Positions 32,623 to 40,335 of a DNA stretch of 40,335 bases are shown piece by piece. The DNA is from Acidimicrobiia bacterium (lineage in GTDB: Bacteria > Actinomycetota > Acidimicrobiia > UBA2766), in contig JAIBAC010000009.1 in the NCBI GenBank assembly GCA_019695375.1, positions 1-40,335 on the forward strand, given 5' to 3'. The notes under the pieces are model-generated. The model saw nothing but the letters and a program-made list of their open reading frames with translations, made no database searches and was not told the DNA's origin. Both the position numbers and the translations under genes were made by a program. Position 1 is the stretch's first letter. Every line of letters begins with the position of its first letter.

Positions 32623-33353
32623 GCCGCCGGACGGCGCGAGAGCCAGAGAACTGCTGCCGCCGCCACCGCCATCGCGCCTGCTGCAGCGCCGGCCGCGGCG
32701 GTGACACGCAGGTGGTGACGGGGCACGAACCGCAGCGTGGCCCACCCGGCGGCCTCGGCGTCGGCGGCCAGGGACCGGTCCGGGTTCACCGCGACCGGGT
32801 GCCCGACGCTGCCGAGCAGGGGGAGGTCGTCGGCGGACGAAGCGTACGCCCAGCAGTCGGCGAGGTCGTGGCCCTCGCGTGCAGCGAGCTTCTGCACGGC
32901 CTCGATGCGGCCGTCACCGCTGCAGAACGGGCCGGTCAGGCGCCCGGTGAAACGTCCGTCGCTGCCGACCTCGAGCGGGGTGCCGATCGCGCCGGTCATT
33001 CCGAGCGCCGCCGCGACCCGATCGACGACGGTCTGAGGCACCGCCGAGAGAAGGTACGTGTCGATCCCGTCGGCCGCGTGCGCTCTCAGGCGCGAGTAGG
33101 CACCGGAGTGGACGCCGACGACGACGGGCCCCACGATCTCGGGTCCGAGCGCATCGAGGTCCGCGGACCGGGTGCCTGCGAACGCATCGAGGAGGTTCGT
33201 GCGGAACGGGTCGTGCCCTTCTACGCCACTCCATGATCTGCGCAGGACGCGGCTGCGCGGCACGAGTCCGTGCGACAGCGCCGCGCGCCCGAGCGCTCTC
33301 GTCGCAGGCGTGCCGCTGACGGCACGTTCGAGGACGAAGAAGGCGGCGGCCAT
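32619..33353 (-). CDS. Degenerate HAD (SerB/PSP-like) protein with C-terminal TM helix
   Basis: The 244-residue protein aligns with HAD-IB phosphatases along its whole length: YLLSAVPQTVVDRVAAALG with motif II Ser103, GRIEAVQKLAAREGHDLADC with motif III Lys155, and LPLLGSVGHPVAVNPD at motif IV. The catalytic motif I, normally FFDxDGT or FFDxDxT, reads AAFFVLERAV: the nucleophile Asp is V7 and the second Asp is E9. Motif IV YSDSxxD reads YASSADD, so a metal-binding Asp is also missing. It should not be a normal phosphatase and may serve as a scaffold or sensor. A hydrophobic helix (about 217-238) anchors the C-terminus. The ATG at 33353 is preceded by TTGTCC, 18 bp, CACAAT, a plausible promoter. 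It is coupled to the zincin gene. Confidence 0.82.
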   Translation of the reverse strand: MAAAFFVLERAVSGTPATRALGRAALSHGLVPRSRVLRRSWSGVEGHDPFRTNLLDAFAGTRSADLDALGPEIVGPVVVGVHSGAYSRLRAHAADGIDTYLLSAVPQTVVDRVAAALGMTGAIGTPLEVGSDGRFTGRLTGPFCSGDGRIEAVQKLAAREGHDLADCWAYASSADDLPLLGSVGHPVAVNPDRSLAADAEAAGWATLRFVPRHHLRVTAAAGAAAGAMAVAAAAVLWLSRRPAA

Positions 33354-33377
33354 GGCCGGAAATTGTGGAGCCTGGGC

Positions 33378-33400
33378 GCGGGGGTGGACAAATCCCCCGC
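33378..33400 (-). terminator. GC-rich hairpin after leuS
   Basis: GCGGGGG and CCCCCGC form a 7-bp perfect stem with a 9-nt loop, 23-45 nt downstream of the leuS stop. It is also within the presumed promoter of the HAD-like gene. There is no U-tract, so it may only attenuate. Confidence 0.35.
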
Positions 33401-33422
33401 ATCCGGACCTGCATCCGTGCCG

Positions 33423-35891
33423 TCAGGGCACGACGTTGACGAGCTTGGGCGGCCGTGCCACCACGCGGCGTGCCTCGCCGTCGCCGAGGTGCGAGCGCAC
33501 AGCATCCGAAGCCATCGCGAGCGCCACCGCGTCGTCTTCGGAGATGTCGGGGGCGACCTCCACGCGGTCACGCACCTTGCCCGACACCTGGATCACCATC
33601 GTCACCGTCTCCGCCGAGAGCATCGCCTCGTCGGCGACGGGCCAGGACTGCTCGTGCACGTGGGTGCCGTGGCGCTGCTCCCACAGCTCTGCGCTCAGGT
33701 GCGGCACCATCGGCGCGGTCAGCAGCAGCAGGAAGTCGACCGCGACGTCGAGGCTCCCGCGACGCGCTCCCGCTTCCGACTGCGCGTACCGGTAGAGCTC
33801 GTTGAGGTTCTCCATGCAGGCGGCAACAGCGGTGTTGTAGGACCAGCGCTCGAAATCGCCGGTGACCTTCTTCACGAGACGGTGGGCAGCGGCCTCGGCG
33901 GCGCCGTCGGCCGCATCCGGCTCGCGGTCGACGATCGTGCCGACCTCGCCACGCGCCATGCGCCACAGCCGTGCGAGGAACCGGTGGCAGCCCTCGATGC
34001 CCTTGTCGTCCCAGTCGACATCGTCCTGGGGTGGGCCGACGAAGAGGTGGAAGAGGCGCAGCGAGTCGGCGCCGACGGATTCGATGTAGTGCTCGGGGGT
34101 CACGAGGTTGCCCCGCGACTTGGACATCTTGGCGCCCCCGAGGCGGATCATCCCCTGGGTGAACAGGCGCGAGAACGGCTCGCGCAGATCGGCGGGGACG
34201 GCGCCGAGGTCACTGAGCGCCTTCGTGAAGAAGCGCGCGTACATGAGGTGCAGGATCGCGTGCTCCACACCGCCGATGTACTGGTCCACGGGCATCCACC
34301 GGCTGACGGCGTCGATGCCGAAGGGCAGCTCGTCGTTGGCCGGATCGCAGAAGCGCAGGAAGTACCACGAGGAATCGACGAAGGTGTCCATCGTGTCGGT
34401 CTCGCGTCTCGCGGGTCCGCCACAGGACGGGCACGTGGTGTGGAGGAATCCCTCGTGCTCACGCAGCGGAGACTCACCCGTCGGGCGGAACTCGACCTCG
34501 TCGGGTGCGAGAACGGGCAGATCGGCCTCGGGCACCGGGAGGATCCCGCACGATTCGCAGTAGACAACTGGGATGGGACAGCCCCAGAAGCGCTGCCGGC
34601 TCAGGAGCCAGTCGCGGAGGCGGTAGTTGACCTTGCGCTCCCCGTGGCCCTGGACCTCGAGCCAGTCGATGGCCGCCGCGATCGCGATGTCCTTGGTCAT
34701 GCCGTCGAGGAATCCCGAGTTCACGTGGGGGCCGTCGTCGGTGTACGCCTCTCCCGTCCAGCCGGCCGGCCGTTGCACCGTCTCGATGATGGGCAGGCCG
34801 TGCGCGGCGGCGAAGTCCCAGTCGCGCTGGTCCTCGCCCGGGACCGCCATCACGGCGCCGGTGCCGTAGCCCATGAGGACGTAGTCGGCGAGGTAGACCG
34901 GCACGGGTTCGTTGGTGAAGGGGTTCAGGGCGTACGAACCCGTGAACACACCCCGCTTGTCGAGCGGCGCGTCCGTGGACTGGCGTTCGACCTCGGACTC
35001 GGAGCGGACCATCGCCACGAACGCGTCGACCTCGCCACGGCGCTCCGGCGACGTGATGCGCTCGACCAGGGGGTGCTCGGGCGCCACGACCGTGTAGGTC
35101 ATGCCGAAGCTCGTGTCCGGCCGCGTGGTGAAGACGCGCAGGACGAGGTCGGGGTCGCCTCCGAACGCACGGCCGTCGGCGTCGACGACGTTCATGTCGA
35201 ACTCGGCGCCCTCGGACCGTCCGATCCAGTTGCGCTGCATGACCTTGACCCGCTCGGGCCACTCGAGCGGGTCGAGGTCGTCGAGGAGTTGGTCGGCGTA
35301 GACGGTCGTGCGGAAGAACCACTGCTCGAGGTCGCGCTTCTCGACGACGTCGCCGCTGCGCTCGCAGGTGCCGTCAGCGAGCACTTGCTCGTTCGCGAGC
35401 ACCGTCTGGCATCCGGGACACCAGTTGACGGGCGCCTCCTTGCGGTACGCGAGGCCGGCGTCGAGGAACTTCAGGAAGATCCACTGGGTCCACCGGATGT
35501 ACTCGGGATCGTGGCTGTGTACCTCGCGACGCCAGTCGTAGACGGCACCGATGCGGCGGATCGAGCTGCGCAGTTCCTCGATGCGGGCATCGGTGAAGGT
35601 GCGGGGGTGCTCACCCGTCTTGATCGCCGCGTTCTCGGCCGGCAAACCGAAGCTGTCGAAGCCCATGGGTGAGAGCACGCCGTACCCGCCCATGGTCCGG
35701 TAGCGCGTGATCAGGTCGCCGAAGGTGTAGTTGCGCACATGGCCCATGTGCGCCGCGCCCGAGGGGTAGGGGTACATGCACAGCACGTAGAACGGCGGGC
35801 GCGGATCGTCGTTGTCGATCTCGTACGTGCCGTCGGCGAGCCAGCGCTCCTGCCACTTGGGCTCGATCACCTGCGGGTCGTAGTCGGACAT
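33423..35891 (-). CDS. leuS: Leucyl-tRNA synthetase
   Basis: It charges tRNA-Leu. The 822-residue class I enzyme has the HIGH-type motif in [18 protein letters not shown] (residues about 36-53), a zinc region (CPGCQTVL), the editing CP1 domain with [13 protein letters not shown] and the conserved Asp in [31 protein letters not shown], and KMSKSRGN near residue 590. The C-terminal anticodon-binding and tail domains follow. Length is normal for the bacterial form. The ATG at 35891 has TACCCT 6 nt upstream, consistent with a leaderless transcript. It is divergent from the oxoamine-synthase-like gene. Confidence 0.98.
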   Translation of the reverse strand: MSDYDPQVIEPKWQERWLADGTYEIDNDDPRPPFYVLCMYPYPSGAAHMGHVRNYTFGDLITRYRTMGGYGVLSPMGFDSFGLPAENAAIKTGEHPRTFTDARIEELRSSIRRIGAVYDWRREVHSHDPEYIRWTQWIFLKFLDAGLAYRKEAPVNWCPGCQTVLANEQVLADGTCERSGDVVEKRDLEQWFFRTTVYADQLLDDLDPLEWPERVKVMQRNWIGRSEGAEFDMNVVDADGRAFGGDPDLVLRVFTTRPDTSFGMTYTVVAPEHPLVERITSPERRGEVDAFVAMVRSESEVERQSTDAPLDKRGVFTGSYALNPFTNEPVPVYLADYVLMGYGTGAVMAVPGEDQRDWDFAAAHGLPIIETVQRPAGWTGEAYTDDGPHVNSGFLDGMTKDIAIAAAIDWLEVQGHGERKVNYRLRDWLLSRQRFWGCPIPVVYCESCGILPVPEADLPVLAPDEVEFRPTGESPLREHEGFLHTTCPSCGGPARRETDTMDTFVDSSWYFLRFCDPANDELPFGIDAVSRWMPVDQYIGGVEHAILHLMYARFFTKALSDLGAVPADLREPFSRLFTQGMIRLGGAKMSKSRGNLVTPEHYIESVGADSLRLFHLFVGPPQDDVDWDDKGIEGCHRFLARLWRMARGEVGTIVDREPDAADGAAEAAAHRLVKKVTGDFERWSYNTAVAACMENLNELYRYAQSEAGARRGSLDVAVDFLLLLTAPMVPHLSAELWEQRHGTHVHEQSWPVADEAMLSAETVTMVIQVSGKVRDRVEVAPDISEDDAVALAMASDAVRSHLGDGEARRVVARPPKLVNVVP

Positions 35892-35897
35892 GGGGCG

Positions 35898-35903
35898 AGG
35901 GTA
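35898..35903 (-). promoter_or_regulatory. -10 box of leuS
   Basis: TACCCT on the minus strand ends 6 nt before the ATG at 35891. No Shine-Dalgarno is visible. The rest of the 179-bp divergent gap up to 36070 is less GC-rich and shows no T-box-like structure that I can see. Confidence 0.45.
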
Positions 35904-36070
35904 GCCAAGGCGCGATTTCGACCTCAGCTCCCGGAGCGCACCACCGACTCACATATCGCGAAACTTCACTAGCAGGAGTCAGTGATCGCGTGTAGAACCA
36001 GTTGCGGGCAGCAGAGTAGGAGGCCAACCCAAGGACGGGGTCACCGAACACGCGAACCAGGGGTTGACGC

Positions 36071-37414
36071 GTGTACGAGACCGTCGATGAGATCTTTGCC
36101 AACAATGCCGCCACCTTCCTCGCCCCCGAGGGCCCCGACTTGCTGGAGCGTCTCGGAGGAATGGCGAACTGGCGTGGTGCCCGAAATTCACACGCAGTCT
36201 GGCCGTACGAACGTACGACCAGAGGCGCTGTCGGACCGGAGGCCACCTTCGGCCAGAACGGCCACCGGGCAACGGTCACGTCCTTCGGCTTCCAGGACTA
36301 CCTGAGCCTCTCCCGGCATCCTCAGGTCATCGACGCCACGATCGAAGCCGTTCGCCAGTACGGGCCACACAGCGCCTCGGCCCCGTTCTGGCAGGGCAAC
36401 TCGACACTGACCGACGACGTGTGCGGCCTCCTCAGCGAGCTGACCGGATTGCCCCACATTGTCCTGTTTCCAACTGGTTGGGCGGCGGGTTTTGGGGCTA
36501 TTCAGGCCCTTGTGCGACCGTATGACCATGTTGTATTCGATCGCCTGAGTCACGCCTCACTCCAGACCGGCCTGTATGCCAGCACTCAGAAGCTTCATGG
36601 CTTCCGGCACAACAACCTCGAGAATGTCCGCTCGACCTTGAGTGAGATCCGGTCGTCAGACACCGCAAACGGCATCCTCGTCGTGACGGAGAGCCTCTTC
36701 TCCCTCGACGCCGACTATCCCGATCTCGCGGCGCTTCAAGACGTCTGTCACGAGTACGGTGCCACGCTCCTCGTCGACTCCGCTCAAGATCTCGGCGCCG
36801 TCGGCCCGGGCGGGACCGGCAACCTCGGGGTCCAGGGCATGACGGGCAAGGTCGACCTCCAGTGCGGGAGCTTCTCGAAGACGTTCTCCCACATCGGCGG
36901 ATTCGTCGCGTCCCACTCGCCGGCGGTGGAACACCACATCCGCGTGTTCGCGAGCACCTACATGTTCTCGAACGCCCCGACGCCACCTGGCCTCGCTGCC
37001 GCGCGCGAATCGATGCTCATCGTGCGATCCGAGGAGGGCGAGCGGCGCCGTGAGCGGCTGTTGCGCAACAGCCTCCACTTCCGGGCAGGGATGATGGCTC
37101 ACGGTGTCGACTGCCTCGGCGAGCCGGGCCCGTTCGTGCCCATCTCGGTATCCGACGTCGCCCTCGCGGCCCGTATGGGCACCGAACTGATGAACCGCGG
37201 GGTCGCCGTGAACCTCGTCGAGTTCCCAGCAGTCAAGCTCGGGACCGCACGGTTCCGGTTCCAGCTGATGTCGGACCACACCGAGGCGCAGCTCGACCAC
37301 GCCGTCACGAGCTGGGCGGAGGCATGGCGAGCGTGCGGTGGCGCCGACGTCGAGATCGACCTGACCGAGACCGCGCACCAGGCCGTCGACATCTCTTCGG
37401 ATGTCGCGGTGTGA
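36071..37414 (+). CDS. Alpha-oxoamine-synthase-like PLP enzyme (SPT/AONS/KBL family)
   Basis: The 447-residue fold-type I PLP enzyme is related to serine palmitoyltransferase, 8-amino-7-oxononanoate synthase and 2-amino-3-ketobutyrate CoA ligase, which condense an amino acid with an acyl thioester. Visible motifs are TSFGFQDYLSLSRHPQVIDA (70-89), VVFDRLSHASLQTGL (154-168), TESLFSLDADYPDL (206-219) and the PLP lysine K270 in GSFSKTFSHIGGF. The DEAHS block, whose His stacks near PLP, reads DSAQD (Q239), and the GTxxxH segment also lacks its His. Activity may therefore differ from the textbook condensation. The start is GTG at 36071 with AGGGG about 8 nt upstream. No biotin or sphingolipid genes flank it, and stretches are richer in T than neighbours, a hint of transfer. 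Confidence 0.82.
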   Translation: MYETVDEIFANNAATFLAPEGPDLLERLGGMANWRGARNSHAVWPYERTTRGAVGPEATFGQNGHRATVTSFGFQDYLSLSRHPQVIDATIEAVRQYGPHSASAPFWQGNSTLTDDVCGLLSELTGLPHIVLFPTGWAAGFGAIQALVRPYDHVVFDRLSHASLQTGLYASTQKLHGFRHNNLENVRSTLSEIRSSDTANGILVVTESLFSLDADYPDLAALQDVCHEYGATLLVDSAQDLGAVGPGGTGNLGVQGMTGKVDLQCGSFSKTFSHIGGFVASHSPAVEHHIRVFASTYMFSNAPTPPGLAAARESMLIVRSEEGERRRERLLRNSLHFRAGMMAHGVDCLGEPGPFVPISVSDVALAARMGTELMNRGVAVNLVEFPAVKLGTARFRFQLMSDHTEAQLDHAVTSWAEAWRACGGADVEIDLTETAHQAVDISSDVAV

Positions 37415-37446
37415 GTCGACAAATTCCGACCAATCCGTAAAACCCG

Positions 37447-37502
37447 GCGTTGTGCTGTCGATAAGAACGCCTAGGCGCGTTTTATTCGCAAGAGCACAAC
37501 GC
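37447..37502 (+). terminator. 56-nt inverted repeat between the PLP enzyme and GGDEF-EAL genes
   Basis: Outer arms GCGTTGTGCT (37447-37456) and AGCACAACGC (37493-37502) are perfect 10-bp complements. An inner stem AACGC/GCGTT (37466-37470 with 37477-37481) is followed by TTTATT, like a weak intrinsic terminator. The repeat ends one base before the ATG at 37504, so in an mRNA it would hide the ribosome-binding region. It could terminate the upstream transcript, bind a regulator as DNA, or control translation. Confidence 0.5.
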
Positions 37503-37503
37503 A

Positions 37504-39648
37504 ATGGTTCAAGCCCCAGCATCGCTGTCGAACCCGGCATTCGGCAACATCCTGCTCGCCCTTGCCGGTGTCGCGGCCTACCTCTGCATCCAGTCGCTGC
37601 TGGTGTGGCTCAGCAGGCGACGCGACCGTGCCTTCCTGGTCTTCTCGGGCTGGGCGGCCTGTTCGCTGCTGTATGTGGTCGGCCAGTGGTGGCAGTACAA
37701 GGCGCCGACACCGCAGTCGTCACTGATCGGCGCCCGGCTCAACGTCGCGGCGGCGTTCCTCATCGCGGCGTTCGTAGCCGAGTGCGTGTCCGAACTGACC
37801 GGCCGCCGTCACTCGCGTCTGTTCCGGGCGGCGGCGTGGACTGCGTGCATAACGGGGGCGTTCTGCACCCTCGTGCTGCCGGGATCGGTCGTCGCCGAGA
37901 CCAACCACATCGTCTACAGCCCGTTCGGACACACGTGGTACGCACCCGACAACGGGCCGCTGTTCTACCTCTACTTCCCGGTGATCATCACCGTCCTGAT
38001 CGTGCTCTTCCGCGATGTGCTGAGCACCTGGCGCAATCGGGCCCCGCTCGACTCGTGGATCCTGCTCGCGGCCTTGGGTGTATACACGCTCTCGGGCCTC
38101 AACGACGTGCTCGTCTCGATCGGCGCCTACCGCGGCCTCACGATCTTCGAGTACGCGTCCGTGGTCATGGTGGTCCTCGTCGACTTCGTGCTCGTTCGCA
38201 CGCACAAACGCCTCCACGAGGAGGTGGAGACGGCGCACCAGACGATCGACGCCCAGCGCCGCACTGACGCGCTCACAGGCCTCGCGAACCGCCAGGAGTT
38301 CGAGCGACGCGCCGGCGAGATCGTGGCTCACGGGCTCGACACCCCCGGCGACGTGGACTCCGAGGCACTGGCGGAGGTGGCGGCGACCGCCGCCGGCACC
38401 ATCCATGACGACACCGCCGTGGTCTCGATCGACATCGCACGGTTCAAGGCCTTCAACGACAGCGCCGGTCATGCCTACGGCGACGCCGTGCTGCGCGCCG
38501 TCGCCGACCGCCTCGGTGATCTCGTCGACGAGCACTGCCGGCTCGTGGCCCGTAGCGGCGGTGACGAGTTCATGCTCCTCGTCGCCGGCGACGGCGACTG
38601 CGACGGCCAGACGGCCGCCGAGCGCACGATCCAGAAGGTCTTCGACGGCTTCGCTCAACCCGTCGACGTCGACGGCGAGCAGCGCTTCCTCGGGTTCCGC
38701 GCCGGGTACGCCGTCGCGAGCGCCACAAGCGAGGAGGACATCCGCGTCCTCATGAAGAGCGCCGACGCAGCCCTCCACCATGCACGCCTGAGCCGCTGGA
38801 ACAGCGTTGCCCAGTACACGCCCGGCCTCGTCGAGGACTCGATCCGGGCGGCACGCATCGAGGCCGACCTGCGCAAGGCGCTCTCGGAGCACCAGTTCTT
38901 CCTCGTCTACCAGCCCAAGGTGCGCCTCGCGACGCGTGAGATCTACGGTGCCGAAGCGCTCATCCGCTGGACCCATCCCGAGCTCGGCCTGATCTCGCCG
39001 ATGGACTTCATCCCGGTCGCCGAGGCGTCGGGGTTCATGGACCTCCTCGGGCCGTGGATCCTGCGCGAGGCGTTCCACCAGGCGGCTGTGTGGGCCGTGC
39101 GGTCGGCTTCACGCGGCGAGGAGCCGATTTCGGTCTCGGTCAACATCTCGCCCGTGCAGCTCACACGCGAGGACTTCTACGACCTCGTCGTCGACATCCT
39201 CGACGAGACCGGCGTCGACCCTCACCTGATCGAGCTCGAGGTGACCGAGACGGCGGTGATGGACAACAGCAAGCTCGCGATCGACCTGCTGACGCGGCTG
39301 CGCGAGCTGGGTCTGCAGGTCTCCGTCGACGACTTCGGCACCGGGTACTCGTCGCTGTCCTATCTCGCCAATCTGCCCTTCGACGCGGTCAAGCTCGACC
39401 GCGACTTCATCCGTGCGCTCCCCGGCGACCCTGACGCGGAGTTCATCACCCACATGGTGATCGCCCTCGGTGACCACAAGCGCGTCTCAGTCGTAGCCGA
39501 AGGTGTCGAGACCGAGCGCCAGTGGGACTTCCTCGTCGCGGCCGGCTGCGACAGCGGCCAGGGCTGGCTCTTCGGCAAGCCCGTGCTGCCTGAGGAGTTC
39601 GAGTTCGAACCCGACGTCCTCCCCGCCGTCGCGCAAGGGCTTCGCTGA
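37504..39648 (+). CDS. Seven-TM GGDEF-EAL protein (c-di-GMP turnover)
   Basis: This is a membrane-bound diguanylate cyclase/phosphodiesterase candidate. Of 714 residues, about 12-235 hold seven hydrophobic helices forming an N-terminal sensor domain. A short helix (RLHEEVETAHQTIDAQRRT) leads to the GGDEF domain with an intact SGGDEF (residues 352-356) and DIARFKAFNDSAG. The stretch between ANRQEFERR and VVSIDIARF is longer than usual. No RxxD inhibitory site precedes GGDEF. The EAL domain has EALIRW (E484), NISPVQL, the conserved Glu in ELEVTETAV, DDFGTGYSS, VKLDRDFI and EGVET, so all the metal and catalytic residues I can check are present. Both activities are possible. The ATG at 37504 is the only start before TM1 and has no clear Shine-Dalgarno; a large inverted repeat abuts it. 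Confidence 0.93.
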   Translation: MVQAPASLSNPAFGNILLALAGVAAYLCIQSLLVWLSRRRDRAFLVFSGWAACSLLYVVGQWWQYKAPTPQSSLIGARLNVAAAFLIAAFVAECVSELTGRRHSRLFRAAAWTACITGAFCTLVLPGSVVAETNHIVYSPFGHTWYAPDNGPLFYLYFPVIITVLIVLFRDVLSTWRNRAPLDSWILLAALGVYTLSGLNDVLVSIGAYRGLTIFEYASVVMVVLVDFVLVRTHKRLHEEVETAHQTIDAQRRTDALTGLANRQEFERRAGEIVAHGLDTPGDVDSEALAEVAATAAGTIHDDTAVVSIDIARFKAFNDSAGHAYGDAVLRAVADRLGDLVDEHCRLVARSGGDEFMLLVAGDGDCDGQTAAERTIQKVFDGFAQPVDVDGEQRFLGFRAGYAVASATSEEDIRVLMKSADAALHHARLSRWNSVAQYTPGLVEDSIRAARIEADLRKALSEHQFFLVYQPKVRLATREIYGAEALIRWTHPELGLISPMDFIPVAEASGFMDLLGPWILREAFHQAAVWAVRSASRGEEPISVSVNISPVQLTREDFYDLVVDILDETGVDPHLIELEVTETAVMDNSKLAIDLLTRLRELGLQVSVDDFGTGYSSLSYLANLPFDAVKLDRDFIRALPGDPDAEFITHMVIALGDHKRVSVVAEGVETERQWDFLVAAGCDSGQGWLFGKPVLPEEFEFEPDVLPAVAQGLR

Positions 39649-39684
39649 GCCCCGGCACACGACGTGGTGTGCCAGACTGACCCA

Positions 39685-40122
39685 GTGGCTCGCGCAGTAC
39701 CCCAGAGAATCAGCATCGTGACGCTCGGCGTCGACGACCTGGGTGAGTCGGCTGCGTTCTATGAGAGGCTCGGCTGGGAACGGGCGGCGTCGTCGACCGG
39801 GCAGATCGTGTGGTTCACGACCGCCGACTCCGTCCTCGGGCTGTACCCGCACGGACTCCTCGCCGACGACGCGGCACTCCCCGCCGAGCCCCGCGCGCCC
39901 TTCGGTGGCGTCACGCTCGCGATCAACGTCGCGTCGGAGGCCGAGGTCGACGCCGCGATGGCCGCCGCAATCGATGCCGGTGCGACACTCCTGCGCCCCG
40001 CCGAGAAGGTCGACTGGGGCGGCTACCGCGGCTACTTCGCCGACCCCGACGGCCACCCGTGGGAGGTCGCCCACAACCCCTTCGTCGGCTTCCACCCCGA
40101 CGGCTCCCTCGACATGGCATGA
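39685..40122 (+). CDS. VOC-family (glyoxalase/bleomycin-resistance-like) protein
   Basis: The 145-residue protein has two beta-alpha-beta-beta-beta modules of the vicinal oxygen chelate fold: ISIVTLGVDDLGESAAFYER with LGWE (residues about 9-33) and the second half ending GYRGYFADPDGHPWEVAHNP, where the DPDGxxWE motif carries the usual metal Glu. Family members include glyoxalases, dioxygenases and drug-binding proteins; the substrate cannot be read from sequence. The start is probably GTG at 39685, with CAGACT 6 nt upstream (a -10-like box); the GTG at 39664 would add seven residues. It is 36 bp after the GGDEF-EAL stop. A GC-rich hairpin follows. Confidence 0.85.
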   Translation: MARAVPQRISIVTLGVDDLGESAAFYERLGWERAASSTGQIVWFTTADSVLGLYPHGLLADDAALPAEPRAPFGGVTLAINVASEAEVDAAMAAAIDAGATLLRPAEKVDWGGYRGYFADPDGHPWEVAHNPFVGFHPDGSLDMA

Positions 40123-40130
40123 CCCTTGGG

Positions 40131-40144
40131 GCCCCCTCGGGGGC
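40131..40144 (+). terminator. GC-rich hairpin after the VOC gene
   Basis: GCCCCC/GGGGGC forms a tight stem closing over a very short loop, 9 nt after the stop codon. No U-tract follows. It would separate this gene from the tRNA transcript. Confidence 0.35.
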
Positions 40145-40160
40145 GGCCTGACCCGTGGGC

Positions 40161-40166
40161 TACACT
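40161..40166 (+). promoter_or_regulatory. -10 box of tRNA-Ala
   Basis: TACACT ends 11 nt before the tRNA 5' end, so a transcript would begin a few bases before the mature end. I see no clear -35 box. Confidence 0.45.
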
Positions 40167-40177
40167 CCCCCTTCCAC

Positions 40178-40250
<73 letters not shown>

Positions 40251-40264
40251 CACTCCGGCAGCGG

Positions 40265-40298
40265 CGTTTCAGCTGAAACGTCCTCGGGAATGATTCCC
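40265..40298. promoter_or_regulatory. Two adjacent palindromes downstream of tRNA-Ala
   Basis: CGTTTCAGCTGAAACG (40265-40280) is a perfect 16-bp palindrome; GGGAATGATTCCC (40286-40298) is a 6-bp inverted repeat with a 1-nt centre. They start 15 nt after the tRNA. They may be operators for a gene beyond the window edge or act in tRNA 3' processing or termination. No coding frame is convincing from 40251 to 40335. Confidence 0.4.
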
Positions 40299-40335
40299 AC
40301 CAGAGCGCCTGCCGAACACGAGGCGCCCGATGCCG

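Noticed and set aside
35892-36070. T-box riboswitch upstream of leuS
   Set aside because: The leuS start is only 6 nt from a -10 box, leaving no leader, and no T-box core sequence is seen.

Overview
The window is GC-rich, gene-dense bacterial DNA with the gene content of an Actinomycetota chromosome. The strongest taxonomic signals are a BldD-type regulator with its c-di-GMP-binding signature, a mycobacterial FolP2-type DHPS homologue, many GTG/TTG starts, and TANNNT -10 boxes placed 6-8 nt before start codons, as in leaderless actinobacterial genes. An acidimicrobial relative is my best guess, but that placement is inference. Nearly everything is chromosomal housekeeping; no transposase, phage gene or CRISPR array is visible, and no stretch over 300 bases lacks a gene.

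Layout. 1-3739 (-): pyruvate phosphate dikinase (cut by the window edge) and glycyl-tRNA synthetase. 3823-6633 (+): a Pro/Thr-rich membrane protein, an APH-fold small-molecule kinase, and a translationally coupled enolase paralogue with altered active-site residues. 6653-11000 (-): VanW-family protein, RDD membrane protein, isoprenyl transferase (uppS) and recO; two 49-bp palindromic repeat units lie between RDD and uppS. 11048-12254 (+): diacylglycerol-kinase-like protein and pterin carbinolamine dehydratase. 12262-18488 (-): era, a CorC/HlyC-type CBS protein, ybeY, phoH, a HIT hydrolase, mtaB and bldD. 18595-24500 (-): rsmE, dnaJ, hrcA, hemW and lepA, read in the order lepA-hemW-hrcA-dnaJ-rsmE. 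24611-26834 (+): a TetR regulator behind a 37-bp inverted-repeat operator, an overlapping hemerythrin-SRPBCC fusion, and rpsT. 26841-27013: three more units of the palindromic repeat. 27022-35891 (-): holA, folP2-like, comEC, comEA, a DUF4157-like zincin, a degenerate HAD protein and leuS. 36071-40250 (+): a divergent alpha-oxoamine-synthase-like PLP enzyme on slightly AT-richer DNA, a seven-TM GGDEF-EAL protein, a VOC-family protein and tRNA-Ala(GGC).

How the genes work together. The minus-strand blocks are tightly packed operons with many 4-nt GTGA/ATGA overlaps: translation and heat-shock functions (lepA-hemW-hrcA-dnaJ-rsmE), rRNA maturation and ribosome assembly (phoH-ybeY-corC-era), and DNA uptake plus replication (comEA-comEC-folP2-holA). 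A c-di-GMP receptor (BldD) and a c-di-GMP turnover enzyme (GGDEF-EAL) are both present, about 19 kb apart.

Least explained items: the kinase/enolase-paralogue pair, the dispersed 49-bp palindromic repeats, the TetR/hemerythrin-SRPBCC unit with its operator, the catalytically degenerate HAD protein coupled to a zincin, and the large inverted repeat ending one base before the GGDEF-EAL start codon.
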